Origin: Streptococcus sp. 596553
Lineage (GTDB): Bacteria > Bacillota > Bacilli > Lactobacillales > Streptococcaceae
Reading direction: 5' to 3'
DNA: 64,000 nucleotides
Assembly (NCBI RefSeq): GCF_900411395.1
Contig: NZ_OXCQ01000007.1
Location: forward strand, 1-64,000
The translations under genes were made by a program, and so were the position numbers. The stretch's first letter is position 1, and every line of letters starts with the position of its first letter. The notes beneath the pieces were generated by a model. The model worked only from the letters and a program-made list of their open reading frames with translations, did no database searches and was not told the origin of the DNA. Shown one piece after another: positions 39,808 through 48,248 of this stretch.

Positions 39808-39836
39808 TTGAAATATCAGAGGGATTGTGTTAGAAT
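39808..39836 (+). promoter_or_regulatory. Promoter of antitoxin RNA II, Fst locus A
   Basis: TTGAAA, a 17-bp spacer, TAGAAT. The same arrangement is found in locus B. Confidence 0.8.
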
Positions 39837-39841
39837 GAGAG

Positions 39842-39912
39842 CATAAAGGGAAATAATGCTTCTAGCATATATAACTAAAAAGCCCCACCGTGCCACCGAT
39901 GGGGTTCTTTGC
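39842..39912 (+). ncRNA. Fst-type antitoxin RNA II, locus A
   Basis: A predicted 70-nt RNA running from the promoter to a terminator at 39877-39911 (GCCCC and GGGGT arms). Its 5' part includes TTCTAGCATATATAAC, which also occurs on the plus strand at the toxin start (40019-40034), so it can pair with the toxin mRNA ribosome-binding site and start codon. Confidence 0.8.
39877..39911. terminator. Bidirectional terminator of Fst locus A
   Basis: AAAAAGCCCC and GGGGTTCTTT arms. As in the par locus, it ends both the toxin mRNA and the antitoxin RNA. Confidence 0.85.
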
Positions 39913-39934
39913 TACCCTCTAAAAGGGTTAGATG

Positions 39935-40027
39935 TTACTTGCTACGTCTCTTTATCCATAGCTTGAAAAGCTCAGATAGTACGTTAACAAGTAACGGAGC
40001 TAGAAAAAGGGAAAATAATTCTAGCAT
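39935..40027 (-). CDS. Fst-family type I toxin, locus A
   Basis: 30 aa: MLELFSLFLAPLLVNVLSEL followed by FKLWIKRRSK. It is a single hydrophobic helix containing the family's proline and a charged tail, with strong SD GGGAGGTG. Fst peptides insert in the membrane and harm the cell unless the antitoxin RNA blocks translation. The TATAAT of its promoter lies at 40067-40072 on the minus strand. It is too short for routine gene finders. Confidence 0.85.
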   Translation of the reverse strand: MLELFSLFLAPLLVNVLSELFKLWIKRRSK

Positions 40028-40102
40028 ATATAACACCTCCCTTCCTTAAAGTGAGGGGGCCAAAACATTATATCATCAACATCGCGTATAAGCAATAAAA
40101 GC

Positions 40103-40131
40103 TTGAAATATTGGGTGTTATATGTTAGAAT
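40103..40131 (+). promoter_or_regulatory. Promoter of antitoxin RNA II, Fst locus B
   Basis: TTGAAA (40103-40108), a 17-bp spacer, TAGAAT (40126-40131). Confidence 0.8.
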
Positions 40132-40137
40132 GAACTT

Positions 40138-40206
40138 ACAATGTGAGTAAAGTTACAGCATATGTAACTAAAAAAGCCCCACCGTGCCACCGATGGGGTT
40201 TTTTGC
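40138..40206 (+). ncRNA. Fst-type antitoxin RNA II, locus B
   Basis: A predicted 68-nt RNA ending at GCCCC/GGGGTTTTTT. Its 5' end (GTGAGTAAAGTTACAGCATA) matches the locus B toxin start region and not that of locus A, so each antitoxin is cognate to its own toxin. Confidence 0.78.
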
Positions 40207-40228
40207 TACCCTCTAAAAGGGTTAACCA

Positions 40229-40325
40229 TTACTTCTTACGTTTCTTAAGCCATAACTTGAAAAGCTCAGATAACACGTTAATAAGTAACGGAGCTAGAAA
40301 CACTGTGAGTAAAGTTTCTAACATA
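40229..40325 (-). pseudogene. Fst-family type I toxin, locus B, frameshifted
   Basis: It starts MLETLLTVFLAPLLINVLSE with SD GGGAGGTG. A run of five As (40260-40264), where locus A has four, then shifts the frame. The read product ends LFQVMA at 40245 and loses the basic tail. With four As it would end LFKLWLKKRKK at 40229. The promoter and antitoxin look intact. Confidence 0.8.
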
Positions 40326-40415
40326 TGTAACACCTCCCTTCCTTAAAGTGAGGGGGCCAAAATATTATATCATCAATATCACGTAATTCCCAAACAAAAA
40401 CGCCTTCCTAAGGCG

Positions 40416-40763
40416 CTATTTTTTCTTGATCAAGCGGATGTAGTCCTGTTTGCTATGAATAATATCTGATACAAAGACAGCTTTTCTATACTCTAAAATA
40501 TGATAGAATGCTAGGTAATCTCCTAAAATGATGCATCGAGTTTTGTGGGATGGGTATATAATCCCTCCTACTCTTTCGTCAACATCAAATCCTGCTTCTG
40601 GGAAGACTTCAAGACGCTCCAAACCATAAAGAACATTCTTAACTGTGTTTGCTCCTGCCTGTTCTGAAAAGTAGTTAGCTGAGATATAATCTTTAATACC
40701 TCTTAGCTGTTCTTGTACCGTTTCGGAGATAATGATGCTATATGCCTTCTCGTTAAATTCCAA
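40416..40763 (-). CDS. RelE/ParE family toxin
   Basis: 115 aa of the compact RelE/ParE fold (VQEQLRGIKDYISANYFS, then RLEVFPEAGFDV and the strand GDYLAFYHIL). The RelE branch cuts mRNA in ribosomes and the ParE branch poisons gyrase; I cannot choose between them from sequence alone. It overlaps the antitoxin gene by 11 bp. Confidence 0.88.
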   Translation of the reverse strand: MEFNEKAYSIIISETVQEQLRGIKDYISANYFSEQAGANTVKNVLYGLERLEVFPEAGFDVDERVGGIIYPSHKTRCIILGDYLAFYHILEYRKAVFVSDIIHSKQDYIRLIKKK

Positions 40764-41040
40764 GGTTAGCCCTCACTTCATCAAGACTGTAAGTTCTTCC
40801 ATGTTCTAAATCGTCAAAGCTACGGGCAATTTCAGCACGCAACCTTGATAGAAGTTCTTCTCTTTCTTTGTCTACTTGGGTTTCAAATGGCAAGGATTTA
40901 TGTTCTACAATGCGTTCTAAAAACAAGTTAAAGCTGGCTGTCATATCAAGATTTTGCGCTGTGATAATCGCTTTAGCCTTCTCTAACAAGTCTCTGTTAG
41001 TCTTAAAGTTTACCTGTGTGTTTTTTTCTAAAACATTCAT
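40753..41040 (-). CDS. RelB/DinJ family antitoxin
   Basis: 95 aa. The N-terminal ribbon-helix-helix (TQVNFKTNRDLLEKAKAIIT) binds DNA, and the helical C-terminus wraps the toxin. The name follows from NLDMTASFNLFLERIV. SD GAGGTG precedes ATG. It probably represses its own promoter near 41045-41070. Confidence 0.88.
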   Translation of the reverse strand: MNVLEKNTQVNFKTNRDLLEKAKAIITAQNLDMTASFNLFLERIVEHKSLPFETQVDKEREELLSRLRAEIARSFDDLEHGRTYSLDEVRANLGI

Positions 41041-41127
41041 GGTAGCACCTCATTTATACTATTATATCACTTTGAACTATATAGGTCTAGTTACGTATAG
41101 ACGATTATAGCTGGATACTAAGAGAAA

Positions 41128-41165
41128 TCAAAAAGCACTAAGGGAAAACGCCCCAAAGTGCTTAA
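41128..41165 (-). terminator. rpsD terminator
   Basis: AAGCACT and AGTGCTT arms with TTTTTGATTT on the minus strand. Confidence 0.75.
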
Positions 41166-41202
41166 TATCAAGGCTCTAAAGCCTATCTGATTCAATAAAA
41201 TA

Positions 41203-41814
41203 TTACAACATTTTGTTGTAGAATTCAACGACAAGGGCTTCGTTGATTTCTGGGTTGATTTCGTCGCGTTCTGGCAAGCGAGTCAATGAACCTTCCAATT
41301 TTTCAGCGTCGAATGATACGAATGCTGGACGTCCAAGAGTAGCTTCTACTGCTTCAAGGATAGCTGGAACTTTCAATGATTTTTCACGAACTGAGATCAC
41401 TTGACCTGGAGTTACGCGGTATGATGGGATATCAACGCGTTTCCCGTCAACAAGGATGTGACCGTGGTTTACGAATTGACGAGCTTGACGACGAGTAGTC
41501 GCAAGACCAAGACGATAAACAACGTTATCCAAACGACGTTCCAAAAGAAGCATGAAGTTGAAACCTAGGATTCCGCCTTTGATTTTTGTAGCTTGTACGA
41601 ACAAGTTACGGAATTGTTTTTCACCTACACCGTAAGTGAAACGAAGTTTTTGTTTTTCAGCCAATTGCAAACCGTATTCTGACAATTTAGAACGGTTGTT
41701 TGGTCCGTGTTGTCCTGGTACGTAGTTACGACGTGCCAATTCTTTACCTGTACCTGTGAGTGAAAGGCCAAGGCGACGAGCTTGTTTCCAAGATGGTCCT
41801 GTATAACGTGACAT
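41203..41814 (-). CDS. rpsD: 30S ribosomal protein S4
   Basis: 203 aa, the primary 16S rRNA-binding protein that nucleates 30S assembly. N-terminal [16 protein letters not shown], an S4 RNA-binding domain at about 93-155, and the end VEFYNKML are standard. It has the zinc-free N-terminus usual in streptococci. SD AGGAGG precedes ATG. Confidence 0.98.
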   Translation of the reverse strand: MSRYTGPSWKQARRLGLSLTGTGKELARRNYVPGQHGPNNRSKLSEYGLQLAEKQKLRFTYGVGEKQFRNLFVQATKIKGGILGFNFMLLLERRLDNVVYRLGLATTRRQARQFVNHGHILVDGKRVDIPSYRVTPGQVISVREKSLKVPAILEAVEATLGRPAFVSFDAEKLEGSLTRLPERDEINPEINEALVVEFYNKML

Positions 41815-41982
41815 GTGAATGTCCTCCTGATATAAATAATATTTCGGTGGAAATAGTCACTTAGAAAGCCCTGATTCGTGCAGATGCCCTTCGCCTAAAC
41901 AGCCAAGGTTACTTATCATAAGACATCTGTTGACGAGCTTCATGCTTTCCTGCTGATATTTCACACAAAATCCATTTTACCA
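41815..41982 (-). promoter_or_regulatory. rpsD promoter and possible S4 autoregulatory leader
   Basis: An extended -10 (TGGTAAAAT on the minus strand, 41974-41982) is followed by about 150 nt of leader before rpsD. In Bacillus, S4 represses its own gene through a structured leader, and the length here fits. I did not verify the fold. Confidence 0.5.
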
Positions 41983-42008
41983 TGAATAGCTGGATTTGTA
42001 AAGGGGTT

Positions 42009-43061
42009 TTAAGCTTTATTTTCACTACCAGAGAGATTGAGAAGGAGGGTAAAGGTGCTTCCGAGGCCGTACTGGCTGCTGACTGTAATTTCTCCACCCA
42101 ATTGATGGGCCAATTCACGCGCAATCGCAAGTCCTAAGCCATGACCACCTGTTTTCATGTTACGCGAAATTTCTACACGATAAAGGCGTTTGAAAATATT
42201 CTCCAAATCCTCTGGAGCAATACCCTGCCCCTCATCCGTTACACTGATTGAAAGCTGGTTCTTCTCCAGCTTAGCCACCACTTCCAGCTTGGTTCCTGGA
42301 GCTGAGTATTTAAAAGCATTATTAACCAGATTCACCAAGATACGAGAAAGTTTGGCATAATCTCCCTCAATCCGGGCAGACTCTGGGATTACCTGCAAGT
42401 GGACATCTCTTCTCTCCTGCTCAATCAAGAACTGAAATTCACTCATGCACTCAATCAAGAGCTGGTCCAGAAAAATACTGTCTTTACTGGTCATATCCGC
42501 CTGATTTCTGGCTGTGTTTAGGGTCAAAAAACTCAACTCCTCAACCAGTTTATTGAGTCTTTCCGTCTGGCGTCCAATGGTTGCTAGATAATGAGCTTGC
42601 TCCGACTCCTTGATAACCCCATCCAAAATCCCTTCTACCGTCGCTTGGATCGAAGTGATAGGAGTCTTAATATCATGCGAAAGTTGAGCAATCATCAAGC
42701 CCTTTTCTCGTTCGCTTTCTTCCAAGGAATCAAAGCTGGCCTGCAAATCATGGGACATTTCATTAAAAGCTTGCCCTAATTGTTGAAATTCTAAAGGACC
42801 TTGAACCTCCAAATTTAAAGGAAAATCCTTGTCCGCTACCCGCTTGGCATGTTCCTTGAGTTTGCCCAACGACGTAAAGACCGGCGATAGGAGAAAGAGA
42901 CTAATCCCAGCACCGATAAGGCTGGCAATGATGGTCATCCCAAGCAAAAAGTAAATCTCGCCTTTCTCAATCAGCATTTTTTGAACAGCCCAAAAAACAA
43001 TCAAAATGGTTAAGAGGGTTGAAATAATATATCCAACCAAAATATAACTTTTTAGTTTCAT
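42009..43061 (-). CDS. hk08: Sensor histidine kinase HK08 (TCS08)
   Basis: 350 aa: two membrane helices (about 7-28 and 36-58) with almost no extracellular loop, a HAMP domain, the phospho-acceptor His129 (SHDIKTPITS) and a full ATPase domain (NLVNNAF, DEGQGI, GGHGLGL). The short sensor points to intramembrane sensing. It phosphorylates the adjacent regulator; the genes overlap by 4 bp. In pneumococci TCS08 controls PavB and other surface factors. Confidence 0.93.
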   Translation of the reverse strand: MKLKSYILVGYIISTLLTILIVFWAVQKMLIEKGEIYFLLGMTIIASLIGAGISLFLLSPVFTSLGKLKEHAKRVADKDFPLNLEVQGPLEFQQLGQAFNEMSHDLQASFDSLEESEREKGLMIAQLSHDIKTPITSIQATVEGILDGVIKESEQAHYLATIGRQTERLNKLVEELSFLTLNTARNQADMTSKDSIFLDQLLIECMSEFQFLIEQERRDVHLQVIPESARIEGDYAKLSRILVNLVNNAFKYSAPGTKLEVVAKLEKNQLSISVTDEGQGIAPEDLENIFKRLYRVEISRNMKTGGHGLGLAIARELAHQLGGEITVSSQYGLGSTFTLLLNLSGSENKA

Positions 43062-43756
43062 GTTTGTCCTCTCGGTTTCTCTATCTTATATCCCAACCCC
43101 CAAACTGTCTTAATAGTGGGCGTTTGGTCACTACTATATTTTGCCAATTCCTGTCGAAGAGCATGGATATGCACATTCAAGGTATTGGTATCATCCACAT
43201 AGTCTTCTTGCCAGACTTTTTCATAGAGGTCTGTCTTGGAGAAAACTCGCTCTGGATTGCTAGCTAAAATCCACAGCAATTCAAATGATTTAACAGTTAA
43301 ATCCAGCATTTCTTCTCCTATTTGAACTTCATGACTACTATGATTCATTTTCAGATTGCCAAGGGAAATCAGCTCTGTTTCGCCCCCACGATGAAGACGG
43401 CGCAAAATATTGTGTACCCGCAAAACCAGCTCACGAGGGCTAAAGGGCTTAGCAATAAAATCATCTGCTCCCAAGCTCAGGCCGTAAATCTTGTCCTGTT
43501 CACTGGTCTTAGCAGTAATAAATAGGAAAGGCTGCTCTGGTGATAAGTATTGAACCTCACTGATTAAATCATAACCATCCATCCGAGGCATCATGACGTC
43601 TGTGATAATCAAATCAATCGGTTTTTTCTTGAACAGCTCTAGCGCTTCCAGTCCATCATGGGCTACCAAGACCTGATAACCTGCCTGAATTAAGTATCTC
43701 TGATGAATATCGGTGATTTCTACCTCGTCGTCAACGAGTAAAATTGTCTTTCCCAT
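43058..43756 (-). CDS. rr08: Response regulator RR08 (OmpR family, TCS08)
   Basis: 232 aa: receiver with acidic pair Asp9-Asp10 and phospho-acceptor Asp53 (TDVMMPRMDG), then a winged-helix DNA-binding domain (about 130-228). It is first in the rr08-hk08 pair and lies directly after pavB in the same direction. A 17-bp inverted repeat lies 17 bp before its start. Confidence 0.94.
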   Translation of the reverse strand: MGKTILLVDDEVEITDIHQRYLIQAGYQVLVAHDGLEALELFKKKPIDLIITDVMMPRMDGYDLISEVQYLSPEQPFLFITAKTSEQDKIYGLSLGADDFIAKPFSPRELVLRVHNILRRLHRGGETELISLGNLKMNHSSHEVQIGEEMLDLTVKSFELLWILASNPERVFSKTDLYEKVWQEDYVDDTNTLNVHIHALRQELAKYSSDQTPTIKTVWGLGYKIEKPRGQT

Positions 43757-43772
43757 CTGTCTCTCCTTTGAT

Positions 43773-43812
43773 AAAAACAGTGCTATACTGCTTTAAGTAT
43801 AACACTATTTTT
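43773..43812 (-). terminator. 17-bp inverted repeat between pavB and rr08
   Basis: Arms AAAAACAGTGCTATACT (43773-43789) and AGTATAACACTATTTTT (43796-43812) match at 15 of 17 bases, and the other two form G-U pairs in RNA. The U run suits a pavB terminator, but TATACT boxes inside the arms also suit a promoter/operator for rr08. It may be both. Confidence 0.6.
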
Positions 43813-43922
43813 ATTGTTTTACGATGATTTTAATCTGCTATTGAAAGAAAGTCCTGATTGCTGATTGAGTTGGTAAACTAGCCTTAGTCAGCCCACTATC
43901 CATCATTTATTTCCTTAGCTGA

Positions 43923-46166
43923 TTAGTTTTCTTCTTTTTTGTTTTTCAAACCTAGACCACCGAGTAAACCTGCGAGTGCAAGCCCAAGGAAACCAATACT
44001 TGCCATTGATGTTTGAGCTTCACCAGTATTTGGTAGCATAGCTTTATCATCTGACATCATCTTGTCTGACATCATCGTATCAGCCATCTTATTGGCAGAA
44101 GCAGCCATGTTTTCACCTGCCATCGTATTGGTAGAGCTTGTCATGGTGTCAGCAGGCATGCTATCTGTAGTACCTGGAGCTGGAGTCTCAGTCTTCATAC
44201 CTGATTTTTCCATTTGGTCATTTGCTGGCATTGCTTTATCAGTCTCTTTGGCTGGTGCCATCATGTCCTTATGGTCAGCAGCTGTTTGATGAGTCGCACC
44301 TGTAGCATGACTGTGATTCATCGGAGTCACGCCAGAACCAGAGTTAGAAGGTGAGAATGAACCATTTGCTGTGTCTGATGTTTCTTTAACATTTATCTTA
44401 ATAGTGACTTTTTTAGTTGCTACGATATTTGTCAAATCTGCTTTACCATCTTTGTTGCCATAGACATTGACTGTAGCGCTGTAAGTTTGAGTACCGTTTG
44501 CTCGGAACTGGTCAATGAGTTCTTGTTTTTCTTTACCAGCTACGTTTCCATCCAAGGATACTTGGTAGAAGTATTGACCTTTGGTCTTCACGTTTTCACC
44601 GAGTGGAGATAGGGCTGGGTTTTTAGCGTCGCCGTTATCTGACCATGGAGCCTTGTCAGATGCTTTGAGCAAGAGACGAGTCAACATGCCATCACCTGCG
44701 AAGAGTTCATATGGAATTACTTGGTTTACACCGGCAGTGAAAGGACCTTTTCCTTCAGCTTTTTCAAGATAAGCAGCAGGAACATCAATACTGTCTTTAA
44801 CGTTATCTTTAACAGCTTTTTCGACAGTTTCTTTAGCAACTAATCCATTGATGTTGATGTCTACATTTTTAGTAGCAACTAGATTAGTCAAGTCAGCTTT
44901 ACCGTCTTTATTTCCGTAAACTTTAACAGTAGCTTTATAAGTTTGAGTACCATTAGCACGAAGCTGATCAATTAAATCTTGACCTTGTTTACCAACAGTA
45001 TTGCCATTTAAGTCTACTTCATAGAAGTATTGACCTTTTGTTTTCACATTTTCTCCTAATGGAGATAAAGCAGGATTTTTAGCTACACCATTATCAGACC
45101 AAGGAGCCTTATCAGAAGCTTTTAGTAATAGACGAGTCAACATACCATCACCTGCGAATAGTTCATAAGGAATTACTTGGTTTACACCGGCAGTGAAAGG
45201 ACCTTTTCCTTCAGCTTTTTCAAGATAAGCTGCTGGAACATCGATACTGTCTTTAACGTTGTTTTCAACTGCAGAGTTAACATCGCTTCTTGTTACAAGA
45301 CCGTTCAAGGTAATATTGACTTTACGTTCCTTGACAACCTTAGTCAAATCAGGTTGATCTCCGGCTGCTTCATAGACAGTCAGGGTAGCTTCATAGGTAT
45401 TTGTACCATTAGTACGAAGTGTATCTAATAAATCCTGACCCTGCTTACCTGTGGTGTTACCATTCAAAGATACTTGATAGTAATACTTGTCATCAGGTAA
45501 ATTTTTCACTGGTGGAATTTTCTCGTTTTGAGCGACACCGTTATCTGACCATGGAGCCTTGTCAGATGCTTTGAGCAAGAGACGAGTCAACATACCATCG
45601 CCTGCGAAAAGTTCATATTTAAGCGGTTTGTTTACACCAGCCAAGAAAGGACCGGGAACTTTGGCTTGTTCTAGGTAGCCCGCTGGGACATCAATACTGT
45701 CTTTAACATCCTCATCGACAGCTTTTTCAATATCTGCTGGAGTTGCTTGTGTCCCTGCCACATCATCTGTATCTACAGCGTCTTTTAAGACATCTGTTAG
45801 CTCTGGATTTTCTTGAGCTTCTTCACCTTTTTCAAAAAGTGTATCCAGACGAGAAGGGCTTGTTTCCTCGCTCACTTCAGTTCCTTCTGTAGGTGTAGAA
45901 AGTGAGTTTGTATTTCCAGCAACGACCTCAGGTTTCACTTCAGCAAGAACGGTGTCTCCCTGAGTTTCTGCTAAGTCACCCTCTTTCGTTACCGATTCCC
46001 CTTCAGGTAAGACTTGAGCAGGGGTCGGATTGAGCCCATCGGCACGTACAGAACTTGGTTGACCAACTAGGACAAAAAAGCCACTGGCTACAACAACTGA
46101 GGCAACACCGACACTAAGACGGCGGATAGACCAACGAGTATATCTTTGATTTGGATTGAATTTCAT
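43923..46166 (-). CDS. pavB: LPXTG-anchored adhesin PavB with three SSURE repeats
   Basis: 747 aa. A YSIRK-type signal (RWSIRRLSVGVASVVVASGF) precedes an acidic spacer (43-148), three SSURE repeats of about 148 aa (near 149-297, 300-448, 450-595; each with KDSIDVPA and APWSDNG), a Met/His-rich stalk (615-710) and LPNTG (711-715) with helix and basic tail. SSURE repeats bind fibronectin and plasminogen in pneumococcus. Repeat number varies between strains. It lies beside its regulator TCS08. Confidence 0.93.
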   Translation of the reverse strand: MKFNPNQRYTRWSIRRLSVGVASVVVASGFFVLVGQPSSVRADGLNPTPAQVLPEGESVTKEGDLAETQGDTVLAEVKPEVVAGNTNSLSTPTEGTEVSEETSPSRLDTLFEKGEEAQENPELTDVLKDAVDTDDVAGTQATPADIEKAVDEDVKDSIDVPAGYLEQAKVPGPFLAGVNKPLKYELFAGDGMLTRLLLKASDKAPWSDNGVAQNEKIPPVKNLPDDKYYYQVSLNGNTTGKQGQDLLDTLRTNGTNTYEATLTVYEAAGDQPDLTKVVKERKVNITLNGLVTRSDVNSAVENNVKDSIDVPAAYLEKAEGKGPFTAGVNQVIPYELFAGDGMLTRLLLKASDKAPWSDNGVAKNPALSPLGENVKTKGQYFYEVDLNGNTVGKQGQDLIDQLRANGTQTYKATVKVYGNKDGKADLTNLVATKNVDININGLVAKETVEKAVKDNVKDSIDVPAAYLEKAEGKGPFTAGVNQVIPYELFAGDGMLTRLLLKASDKAPWSDNGDAKNPALSPLGENVKTKGQYFYQVSLDGNVAGKEKQELIDQFRANGTQTYSATVNVYGNKDGKADLTNIVATKKVTIKINVKETSDTANGSFSPSNSGSGVTPMNHSHATGATHQTAADHKDMMAPAKETDKAMPANDQMEKSGMKTETPAPGTTDSMPADTMTSSTNTMAGENMAASANKMADTMMSDKMMSDDKAMLPNTGEAQTSMASIGFLGLALAGLLGGLGLKNKKEEN

Positions 46167-46281
46167 AGGATTCTCCTTAGAGTTTTTCTTTATTTGATGA
46201 CTCTAGTATAATCTCCTAAAATTAAAAAGGACTAAGAAAAAGTTAAAATTTTTCTTAAATCCCTCTTATAAAATACTTATA

Positions 46282-47298
46282 TCAATTAAATCCATAAACA
46301 GATTTGGTGATTTGATAGACAACATTGGACAGTTTGCGAGCTGGCAAGACAGAATGTTTGGTCAAACGGCTCAACATGGTTTTGCGAATAGCCTGAAAGA
46401 CCTCTGGATTTTCCTGCTGAATATAGGTCCACAATTGGCGTTTTTTTGCCAGATGCTCCGCTGTTCCAGCTCGGTTGAGTAGGGCACTGGAAATCACCGT
46501 CGTAATCTCAATATGATTCAGCAAATATTCTCGCATTTTGGGGTGGCTCACTTTGGATAAATCAAGCTGGTCTACCAAGAGTCGATTGACTTTCAGTTGC
46601 TGGTCAATGCGCTTAATCATCACTTGCTCATTGACAGACTGGTCCTCACGCCCAATCAAATAACGATAGAAATCGACAGGCAGATAGTACATGGTCTTGA
46701 CCTGCTGAAGGGGGGTAAAAACAAAGAGATTATCGACATAAAAGGTATGCTCAGGCAGTTGGAACTGGCTCGCTCGCAACAAATCTGTCCGATAAATCAG
46801 CGAGTGCATCATGATATACTGGCCCTTGGAGAAATTTCCGACCTGGTCCCAGCCAAAAATCTGCTGGACAGGCAAGACTGACTCATAACTCATACTCTTC
46901 TTACGAGACTGACCTTCCTTTTCATAGACAAAATTAGTCACAAAGGCATCAATTTCTTGCCCCTCGTTCTCTAGTTCCTGCAAGGTTTCAAGAATTTTCA
47001 AGTAGGCACGAGGATCCACCCAGTCGTCACTATCAACTACTTTAAAATAACGCCCAGAAGCCTCTGCCAAGCCGCGATTGACCGCACCGCCATGGCCTTT
47101 ATTTTCCTGATAGATGGCTCTAACGATGCTAGGATACTTGCTGGCTAAACGCTCAGCTATTTCCTGAGTCTGGTCCTGAGACCCGTCATTGATAATCAAA
47201 ATCTCAACTTGCTCACCACCAATCACTAGCGACTCCACACAGTAATGAAGATAGGCTGCAGCATTATAGCTAGGAATGGCGATAGACAATAACTTCAT
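46282..47298 (-). CDS. Family 2 glycosyltransferase
   Basis: 338 aa, GT-A fold: SIAIPSYNAAAYL at the start, the DxD-type motif VVDSDDWVDP (about 92-101), and no membrane helices. It transfers a sugar from a nucleotide donor to an unknown acceptor, probably a surface glycan. It stands alone, and a BOX lies in its leader between promoter and start codon. Confidence 0.88.
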   Translation of the reverse strand: MKLLSIAIPSYNAAAYLHYCVESLVIGGEQVEILIINDGSQDQTQEIAERLASKYPSIVRAIYQENKGHGGAVNRGLAEASGRYFKVVDSDDWVDPRAYLKILETLQELENEGQEIDAFVTNFVYEKEGQSRKKSMSYESVLPVQQIFGWDQVGNFSKGQYIMMHSLIYRTDLLRASQFQLPEHTFYVDNLFVFTPLQQVKTMYYLPVDFYRYLIGREDQSVNEQVMIKRIDQQLKVNRLLVDQLDLSKVSHPKMREYLLNHIEITTVISSALLNRAGTAEHLAKKRQLWTYIQQENPEVFQAIRKTMLSRLTKHSVLPARKLSNVVYQITKSVYGFN

Positions 47299-47328
47299 AA
47301 TCTGCTCCTTAGGGGACTGATTTTTTCT

Positions 47329-47444
47329 TATACTCTTCGAAAATTAAATTCAAACCGCGTCAACCCTATCTGCAACCTCAAAACACTGTTTTGAGCAGCC
47401 TGCGGCTAGTTTCCTAGTTTGATCTTTGATTTTCATTGAGTATT
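47329..47444 (+). repeat. BOX element (short boxA)
   Basis: Recognisable termini and boxC; boxA and boxB are shortened. It lies in the transcribed leader of the glycosyltransferase gene. Confidence 0.88.
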
Positions 47445-47467
47445 ACTCTCTCTTGTCACTTCTTTCT

Positions 47468-47476
47468 ATTTTACCA
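47468..47476 (-). promoter_or_regulatory. Extended -10 for the glycosyltransferase gene
   Basis: TGGTAAAAT on the minus strand. The BOX at 47329-47444 lies between it and the gene. Confidence 0.5.
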
Positions 47477-47546
47477 TAAAGTCCAGCCTTTGAAGAACTT
47501 TTACTAGAATATAAGGCTTTTGTCTCTCTTTGCCATCTTGGACATC

Positions 47547-47571
47547 AAAAAAGAGGGGTGCTCCCTCTTTT
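47547..47571 (-). terminator. ktrBA terminator
   Basis: AAAAGAGGG, loop, CCCCTCTTTTTT on the minus strand. It overlaps the ktrA stop. Confidence 0.9.
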
Positions 47572-48235
47572 ACGAATTCAATGCTGCTAGGGTATCCAAA
47601 TACTGGTTGTTGATGACTGCCAAAATATAGGTATCTGCTTTCAAGAGGTCATCTGGTCCAAATTCAACATCCAATGGGGAATTTTCCTGCTCTCGGAAGC
47701 CCAAAATATTCAGATTGTATTTGCCACGGAGGTCTAATTTATTCAGACTTTGACCTGCCCAAGACTGAGGGATTTTCATCTCCACAATAGAGACATTTTT
47801 ATCCAACTGAAAGACATCAACACTATTATGGAAAAGAATGGTCTGTGCTAGGGACTGCCCCATTTCATACTCTGGCGAGATAACCGAATCAGCTCCAATC
47901 TTTTCTAGCACTTTCTTAGCTGTATGGCTTTTGACCTTAGCAATAACAGTCGGTACCCCCAAACTCTTACAGTGCATAACTGCAAGCACACTCGACTCCA
48001 GATTTTCACCTGTCGCGACTACAACGGTATCGCAGGTATCAATCCCTGCTGATCTCAATAATTCTTCATCTGTGATGTCACCAATCACTCCACGCGCCAA
48101 AACTGGCTCAAACTGATTGATGCGCTCTGCGTGGTCATCAATAGCGATAATATTCATATCCTGCTTGGCTAGGGCAGCTAGGACACTACTCCCAAAAATT
48201 CCCAAGCCTAAAATTCCAATCGTACGATCTGACAT
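47570..48235 (-). CDS. ktrA: KtrA-type potassium channel regulatory subunit
   Basis: 221 aa from the ATG at 48235 (SD GAAAGGAAAG; an earlier ATG at 48256 lacks spacing). An RCK_N Rossmann domain (GLGIFGSSV, 1-125) that binds nucleotide or c-di-AMP-type ligands is followed by an RCK_C domain (about 140-218). It gates KtrB at the membrane. It starts 13 bp after the ktrB stop. Confidence 0.92.
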   Translation of the reverse strand: MSDRTIGILGLGIFGSSVLAALAKQDMNIIAIDDHAERINQFEPVLARGVIGDITDEELLRSAGIDTCDTVVVATGENLESSVLAVMHCKSLGVPTVIAKVKSHTAKKVLEKIGADSVISPEYEMGQSLAQTILFHNSVDVFQLDKNVSIVEMKIPQSWAGQSLNKLDLRGKYNLNILGFREQENSPLDVEFGPDDLLKADTYILAVINNQYLDTLAALNS

Positions 48236-48248
48236 GCTCTTTCCTTTC

